From: JAVVPO01 sp036655715
GTDB taxonomy: Bacteria; Bacillota; Clostridia; Lachnospirales; Cellulosilyticaceae
NCBI GenBank assembly: GCA_036655715.1
Contig: JAVVPO010000083.1
Span: 1-10,411 of the forward strand
Reading direction: 5' to 3'
Length of the DNA: 10,411 bases
Shown: positions 6,630 through 10,411 of the stretch, one piece after another
Layout of the letters: each line of letters opens with the position of its first letter
Position numbering within the stretch: the first letter of the stretch is position 1
Made by a program: the position numbers and the translations under genes
Notes under the pieces: generated by a model
Told to the model about the DNA's origin: nothing
Databases searched by the model: none
What the model saw: only the letters and a program-made list of their open reading frames with translations

Positions 6630-6649
6630 TAGAATCTATATAGATTCTA
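6630..6649. repeat. Perfect 20-bp palindrome upstream of the CobD-like gene
   Basis: TAGAATCTATATAGATTCTA is its own reverse complement over all 20 bases. It ends 19 bases before the start codon of the minus-strand CobD-like gene, in its probable promoter or leader. The position and symmetry fit an operator for a dimeric regulator. Alternatively it could fold as a short RNA hairpin. No regulator is assigned. Confidence 0.6.
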
Positions 6650-6705
6650 TTAAATCAAAAAATAAGGAAGATGTATAGTCATTTAGCTATAGATTTGTAT
6701 TTTAC

Positions 6706-6760
6706 TTAGCATAGAAACAAAAGTCCACCTAAAAAAGGTGGACTTTTGTTCCTATGCTAA
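6706..6760. terminator. Long hairpin, probable bidirectional terminator
   Basis: Arms of 25 bases (6706-6730 and 6736-6760) are inverted repeats with one mismatch, around a 5-base A loop. On the minus strand the mismatch becomes a G-U pair. The core GTCCACCT/AGGTGGAC is followed by TTTTGTTT on the minus strand and TTTTGTT on the plus strand. It therefore looks like a terminator for the spore-surface-like gene that ends at 6794, with extended flanking pairing. Confidence 0.75.
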
Positions 6761-6793
6761 TGTATTTCAATAAAGTAGTGTAGTGTTGGTTCA

Positions 6794-7372
6794 TTAATTC
6801 CAGTCAAAATCAATTTGTATTACTTTAATACAATTGCCAGTTCCTACATTAAATGTCATGGAAGTATAACCTGCAGTACTAGATATCGTAAGAACATTGC
6901 CATTTAAGGTAAATCCTGTTGGTAATGTACCAACTATTGAAACTGGACTAGGTGGGGTTGAATGGATTGTAACATCAACAGGAACATAGGCTGGATCTGG
7001 ATAAACTCCAAAACGAACATTTTCTTCTATTGTCTGAATTTTTACTGTATCTGGTCCTGTAAGTACTATTGATGTTATAGGCTCACAAGGTGTAATTGCA
7101 CATTCAGTGCATAAGCAAGTCTCAAATAACTGTAATTTGGATTGTAAAAGCATTTCGAGCATTGAAACAGTTTTAACCATATCATTTACAGACTTATTAC
7201 TAGCAAGCATCTGTTCGGATGTAGTAGCTGTTTTGATGATTTTTTGTAGCTTTTCGCCCTCGGCATTTAAAATATGTGAAAGAGCTGCCTGTTCTAAAGA
7301 AACAGACTCGATAATATCGGTAATCGCTTCACATCTTGTAGTATTGCTTGGGGTAATTATAGGCATACCCAT
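6794..7372 (-). CDS. Hypothetical protein, probable spore-surface component
   Basis: A 192-residue protein that I cannot name with certainty. Residues 22-47 are helical and contain SVSLEQAALSHILNAEGEKL. I recall similar segments from clostridial and bacillar spore-coat, exosporium and collagen-like proteins, but could not check this. A second helix (about 52-84) leads to a cysteine cluster, CLCTECAITPC (Cys86, 88, 91, 96). A beta-rich, Ig-like C-terminal half follows (about 100-192) with one more cysteine (181). No signal peptide or membrane segment is seen. The frame is open 17 codons further upstream, but the ATG at 7372 is chosen because AGAGGTG precedes it at suitable spacing; an ATG two codons later is also possible. 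A sigma-K-like promoter about 40 bases upstream supports late mother-cell expression. A long hairpin ends the transcript. Confidence 0.62.
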   Translation of the reverse strand: MGMPIITPSNTTRCEAITDIIESVSLEQAALSHILNAEGEKLQKIIKTATTSEQMLASNKSVNDMVKTVSMLEMLLQSKLQLFETCLCTECAITPCEPITSIVLTGPDTVKIQTIEENVRFGVYPDPAYVPVDVTIHSTPPSPVSIVGTLPTGFTLNGNVLTISSTAGYTSMTFNVGTGNCIKVIQIDFDWN

Positions 7373-7411
7373 AGTATAAAACACCTCTATTCGTTTGGAT
7401 AGGATATAATA

Positions 7412-7440
7412 TATAATATGCAAATATCAGTTTTTTGTTC
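7412..7440 (-). promoter_or_regulatory. Sigma-K-like promoter for the spore-surface-like gene
   Basis: On the minus strand GAAC (7440-7437) is followed by 16 bases and then CATATTATA (7420-7412). This fits the sigma-K consensus AC-N16/17-CATANNNTA. The start point would fall near 7405, leaving a leader of about 30 bases. The region is very AT-rich, so the match could be chance. Confidence 0.4.
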
Positions 7441-7483
7441 ATTTAATAGGTCCTTTGCATAGCTAAGAGAAAAAGACCCTTGG

Positions 7484-7512
7484 TTGTGGAATAGGAGAAT
7501 AATGGGTATAAT
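7484..7512 (+). promoter_or_regulatory. Promoter of the topoisomerase III gene
   Basis: TTGTGG (7484-7489) and a perfect TATAAT (7507-7512) are separated by 17 bases, a good sigma-A promoter. It gives a leader of about 28 bases before the ATG, which has TTAGGAG 8 bases upstream. Confidence 0.7.
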
Positions 7513-7546
7513 AAAAGAAAAACTATAAGAATTAGGAGTTGAATGA

Positions 7547-9781
7547 ATGAAGGTTATAATAGCAGAGAAGCCTTCTGTAGCTAAAAATATTGCAGATGCA
7601 CTTAAAATAAAAAAGAGAAGTGATGGATACTTTGAAGGGGAAGGTTATCTTATTACATGGGCTTTTGGACACTTATTAGAGCTTTTTGATGCTAAAGATT
7701 ATGATGAGAAGATGGCTATATGGCGCATGGAGAATTTCCCTTTTATACCTGAGAAATTTGAATATAAGGTAAAAATAGATAGAGTTAAGAAAAAAGTGGA
7801 TGCAGGAGCTAAGAAACAGCTAAATTGTATCAAGACACTGATTAATCGTAAAGATGTAGAAGCAGTCATTTCGGCCTGTGACTATGATAGGGAGGGACAA
7901 GTGATAGGGGATATTATACTAGCCTACCTTAAAGTGAAAAAACCAATTTATCGTATCTTGCTTAATGAATGGACAGAAGAAGAAGTTCAAAAAGGTATAG
8001 ATCATATGGTTTTAAATAAAGAACTTAAACCCCTTCAAGATGCGGGAATTAGTAGACAGCAAGCAGACTGGCTCATTGGAATCAACCTCACTTCAGTAGC
8101 CACTTTAAAATATAAATCAGGGAAGGGAGAGCTCTTTAATATAGGACGAGTTCTCCTTCCTACTCTCAAGATGATTTATGATAGGGATATGGAAATTGAT
8201 AAGTTTGATCCAGAACCTTATCACAAATTAACAGCTATTTTTAGCAAAGAAAGTATAGTTTATGAGGGTACCTATACAGAAGATAAGAAAGAAAAATTTG
8301 AAAAAAAAGAAGTGCTAGAAGCTGTTAAATTACAGTTAGCAGGCAAACCTGGCATTGTAACAGATAAAGAAGTAGCAGAGAAAAATGAATATCCACAGCC
8401 ACTCTTTAACTTATCTGCTTTACAAGGGCATGTGACAAGTAAGTATTCAGGCTTTACTTCTGATAAAGTTTTAAAAGTAGCTCAGAGTCTCTATGAGAAA
8501 AAATATATTACTTACCCAAGAACGGCAAGTAGTGTACTAGATGATAGTTTAGTAGATAAGACAAAAAAAGTACTCTATGCTCACAAAAAAGGATTGCCTT
8601 ATGAAGAAGAAATTATTTTTAAGAAATCTCCAAGAGTCTTTAACAGCAAAAAGGTAGAAAGTCATAGTGCTATCATGCCTACTTATGTGATCCCTAAAGG
8701 TTTGGGTGGGGAAGAAGAGCTTGTTTATACAGCCATACGTAATAGATTCCTCATGCAGTTTATGCCTGTAGCCAAGGTAGAAGAAACAGTTATTACAACA
8801 AGTGTAGAAGGACTTTTAGGTGCATTCCTCTCTAAAGGTAAGGTGCAAAAAGAACTTGGATGGAAGAAGATAGAAAATGATACAGGTAAAGATGTGATTT
8901 TACCAGATGTAGCAGAAGGTATGCGTTTTGATATTGCTAAAGCAGATATTACAGACCATGCGACGACTCCTCCAAAGCCTTATACAGAAAAAACCTTGCT
9001 ACGTTCTATGGAGACTTGTGGTAAAGCGTTTAAAGAAGATAATAGCAAGGAGGATGGAGAAGACTTAGAGATGATGGATGCTATACTAAGTGGGTTTAGT
9101 ATAGGGACGCCAGCTACTCGTGCAGAAACGATTAAGAAACTTTGCTATACAGGTTATACAGTAATGCAAAGAAAAAATATAAGATGTACAGTAAAAGGTA
9201 AAAGTCTTATAGAAGCCTTGCCAGTTAAAGAGTTAATGGACCTTGAATATACAGGTAAGCTAGAGAAAACACTATCAGATATAGAAAAAGGTAGTGTGGC
9301 AAAAGAAGAATTTATGGATCATATCAAAGACTTTGTGAATAAAGCAGTACAAGATATCAGGAGTCAGAGGATAGCACCCATACAGAGTGGGAAACCTGAG
9401 GGACAGCCAAAAGATAGTGGAGCTACTACTAAGGGAGCAGATAAGTCTAAGACAGGCACTAAAACAAGTGTGGCAAAAGAAGGTGCTAGAGAGATCCTTG
9501 GGCAATGTCCACACTGCGGAGCTGATGTAGTAGAAGGTACTAAAGGTTTTGGTTGTCTAGGCTTTAAGAGTGGATGTAAATATGTTGTTTGGAAAGAGGA
9601 TGAAATGTTTAAGAAGTATGGGAAGAAGGTCACAAAGACAGTAGTAAAGAATCTCCTTAAAAAAGGAGAGGCTACAGTTAAGGGATTCAAGACACCATCG
9701 GGAACTAAATTTGATGCGATTGTGAAGTATATTTTTGATCATGAGATGGGACAAGGAAGCTGGGAATTTAGGAGAGCGTAG
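7547..9781 (+). CDS. topB: DNA topoisomerase III (type IA, TopB)
   Basis: A 744-residue type IA topoisomerase, which cuts and passes single DNA strands to relax negative supercoils and unlink replicating or recombining DNA. Residues 1-135 are the TOPRIM domain, with Glu7 (IAEKPS) and the metal triad Asp112-Asp114-Glu116 in CDYDREG. The central toroid (about 150-600) includes SRQQADWLIGINLT, the active-site Tyr323 in YITYPRTAS, His373 in ESHSAIMPT, and the GTPATRAETI motif (520-529). A glycine/lysine/threonine-rich flexible linker (about 610-648) leads to a zinc ribbon (Cys654, 657, 670, 677) and a topoisomerase C-terminal repeat reaching the end. Bacillus TopB has about 727 residues, so the length is normal. 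The gene has its own promoter and terminator. Mobile elements also carry TopB-like enzymes, but no conjugation or integrase genes are near, so a chromosomal housekeeping copy is favoured. Confidence 0.95.
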   Translation: MKVIIAEKPSVAKNIADALKIKKRSDGYFEGEGYLITWAFGHLLELFDAKDYDEKMAIWRMENFPFIPEKFEYKVKIDRVKKKVDAGAKKQLNCIKTLINRKDVEAVISACDYDREGQVIGDIILAYLKVKKPIYRILLNEWTEEEVQKGIDHMVLNKELKPLQDAGISRQQADWLIGINLTSVATLKYKSGKGELFNIGRVLLPTLKMIYDRDMEIDKFDPEPYHKLTAIFSKESIVYEGTYTEDKKEKFEKKEVLEAVKLQLAGKPGIVTDKEVAEKNEYPQPLFNLSALQGHVTSKYSGFTSDKVLKVAQSLYEKKYITYPRTASSVLDDSLVDKTKKVLYAHKKGLPYEEEIIFKKSPRVFNSKKVESHSAIMPTYVIPKGLGGEEELVYTAIRNRFLMQFMPVAKVEETVITTSVEGLLGAFLSKGKVQKELGWKKIENDTGKDVILPDVAEGMRFDIAKADITDHATTPPKPYTEKTLLRSMETCGKAFKEDNSKEDGEDLEMMDAILSGFSIGTPATRAETIKKLCYTGYTVMQRKNIRCTVKGKSLIEALPVKELMDLEYTGKLEKTLSDIEKGSVAKEEFMDHIKDFVNKAVQDIRSQRIAPIQSGKPEGQPKDSGATTKGADKSKTGTKTSVAKEGAREILGQCPHCGADVVEGTKGFGCLGFKSGCKYVVWKEDEMFKKYGKKVTKTVVKNLLKKGEATVKGFKTPSGTKFDAIVKYIFDHEMGQGSWEFRRA

Positions 9782-9818
9782 GGAGAGAAAATTAAAAAAT
9801 CTATAGTACCTGCCAAAC

Positions 9819-9875
9819 AAAATAATGGTGAATCGTATGACAAATAAGGATGCGGTTTGCCATTATTTTATTTGC
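9819..9875 (+). terminator. Rho-independent terminator after topB
   Basis: A 20-base arm (9819-9838) pairs continuously with 9850-9869 across an 11-base loop, with four G-U pairs. The lower stem is AAAATAATGG/CCATTATTTT and is followed by ATTTGC. The A and T runs at the stem base also make it plausible in the reverse direction. Confidence 0.78.
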
Positions 9876-9887
9876 AACTTAGGAAAT

Positions 9888-9916
9888 TTGTTTTCTTATC
9901 TCTAAAATGATAAAAT
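9888..9916 (+). promoter_or_regulatory. Promoter of the truncated sensor gene
   Basis: TTGTTT (9888-9893) and TAAAAT (9911-9916) lie 17 bases apart. A perfect 14-bp palindrome, TATTATTAATAATA (9916-9929), begins at the last base of the -10 box and spans the predicted start point. It is AT-only and may be chance. Confidence 0.5.
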
Positions 9917-9982
9917 ATTATTAATAATACCTAAAGGAGGCACCAGATAATAGAATTCAGATAAATGTATAAGGAGGTAGGC

Positions 9983-10411
9983 ATGTTCCACATAAAAAAA
10001 CTATTAATTAGTTTTGAACTACTAGTTATTGTTATTCCTATTTTGTTGCTCGGGAATTATATGTATTCGAGCGTTAGTGATAGTGTAACCAATATATATG
10101 AATTAAAGAATGATGAGATTATAGCACTTGAGGTTGAAAGTATTAAGTCTTATGTACAAGGGATAGAAAACTTAGGTAAGGTTATGGGAAGCCTTAGTTT
10201 TGTGACAGAGGCACTAGAAGAAGAAAACCCCTCAAGTGAAAATATAAAACGTATCAATGACTTAGCATCAGCTGCTGTAGAAAAGTTAGGATACATAAAA
10301 GAAATTTATTTTACAGATATACAAGGACATATTATAGGATCGAATAACACACAGTTTGTAGGAGAACAGTTAGTACATGAAAAAATAGAGATTCCTATTG
10401 AGACAAAAAAA
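9983..10411 (+). CDS. N-terminal part of a membrane-anchored sensor protein (chemoreceptor, kinase or GGDEF type)
   Basis: The frame opens MFHIKKLLISFELLVIVIPI and stays open for 143 codons to the window edge. One membrane helix (about residues 8-27) is followed by a predicted extracellular region. This begins with a long helix (about 33-72, SVSDSVTNIYELKNDEI onward). A mixed segment follows with EIYFTDIQGHIIGSNNTQFVG, which resembles the beta-strand core of a Cache/PAS-like ligand-binding domain. This layout is typical of methyl-accepting chemotaxis proteins, sensor kinases and diguanylate cyclases. The output domain lies outside the window, so the class cannot be decided. AAGGAGG lies 5 bases before the ATG. 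A second SD-like AAAGGAGG at 9933-9940 has no start codon at usable distance. Confidence 0.72.
   Translation, partial: MFHIKKLLISFELLVIVIPILLLGNYMYSSVSDSVTNIYELKNDEIIALEVESIKSYVQGIENLGKVMGSLSFVTEALEEENPSSENIKRINDLASAAVEKLGYIKEIYFTDIQGHIIGSNNTQFVGEQLVHEKIEIPIETKK

Noticed and set aside
6612..6705. Cobalamin riboswitch upstream of the CobD-like gene
   Set aside because: The leader is too short before the upstream hairpin and shows no B12-box-like sequence.
7107..7379. Plus-strand open frame of 90 codons
   Set aside because: It is the complement of the spore-surface-like gene, which has a better ribosome site, promoter and terminator.
9275..9820. Three minus-strand open frames opposite the end of topB
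   Set aside because: The topB frame is unambiguous here (zinc ribbon and C-terminal repeat). The antisense products are Phe/Ser/Leu-rich shadows.
9925..9982. c-di-GMP riboswitch or small leader gene before the sensor gene
   Set aside because: No GEMM-type conserved core is seen, and no start codon follows the AAAGGAGG at usable distance.

Overview
The window reads as ordinary chromosome of a low-GC, endospore-forming, anaerobic Firmicute, most likely a clostridium of the Lachnospirales type. The evidence is the AT-rich sequence, strong AGGAGG-type ribosome binding sites, an Rrf2/NsrR regulator, a decarboxylase-type sodium pump subunit, a Clostridia-style LTA-synthase-like enzyme and a probable spore-surface protein. 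Genus is a guess (Cellulosilyticum-like) and is not proven by anything here. There are no tRNA or rRNA genes, CRISPR arrays or insertion sequences.

Region 1 (1-1396) is a nitric-oxide-type divergon. On the minus strand, a DUF454 membrane protein and a single-domain haemoglobin overlap by 7 bases. They diverge from an NsrR-like Fe-S repressor on the plus strand. The gap between them holds two copies of a 20-base pattern, TGTATTT-N6-YACATTT, in opposite orientations. One lies over the -35 box of the globin promoter and the other just downstream of its -10 box. The simplest reading is that NsrR represses the globin/DUF454 pair until NO destroys its cluster.

Region 2 (1484-4128) has a TRIC/UPF0126 membrane channel protein and an LTA-synthase-family phosphoglycerol transferase, closed by a rho-independent terminator. 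Region 3 (4158-5505) has the beta subunit of a sodium-translocating decarboxylase, followed by a 39-residue membrane protein that looks like a miniature gamma (OadG-related) subunit. No alpha or biotin-carrier gene is present. A hairpin able to terminate in both directions separates this pair from the convergent next gene.

Region 4 (5517-7440, minus strand) has a CobD-like PLP enzyme with a perfect 20-bp palindrome just upstream. Beyond it are a 25-bp-arm hairpin and a probable spore-surface protein preceded by a sigma-K-like promoter. Region 5 (7484-9869) has topoisomerase III with its own promoter and terminator. Region 6 (9888-10411) has the start of a membrane-anchored sensor protein cut by the window edge.

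No wholly new system stands out. The best leads are the globin/DUF454 pair with its twin operators, the orphan beta plus mini-gamma pump pair, and the sigma-K-preceded cysteine-containing protein.
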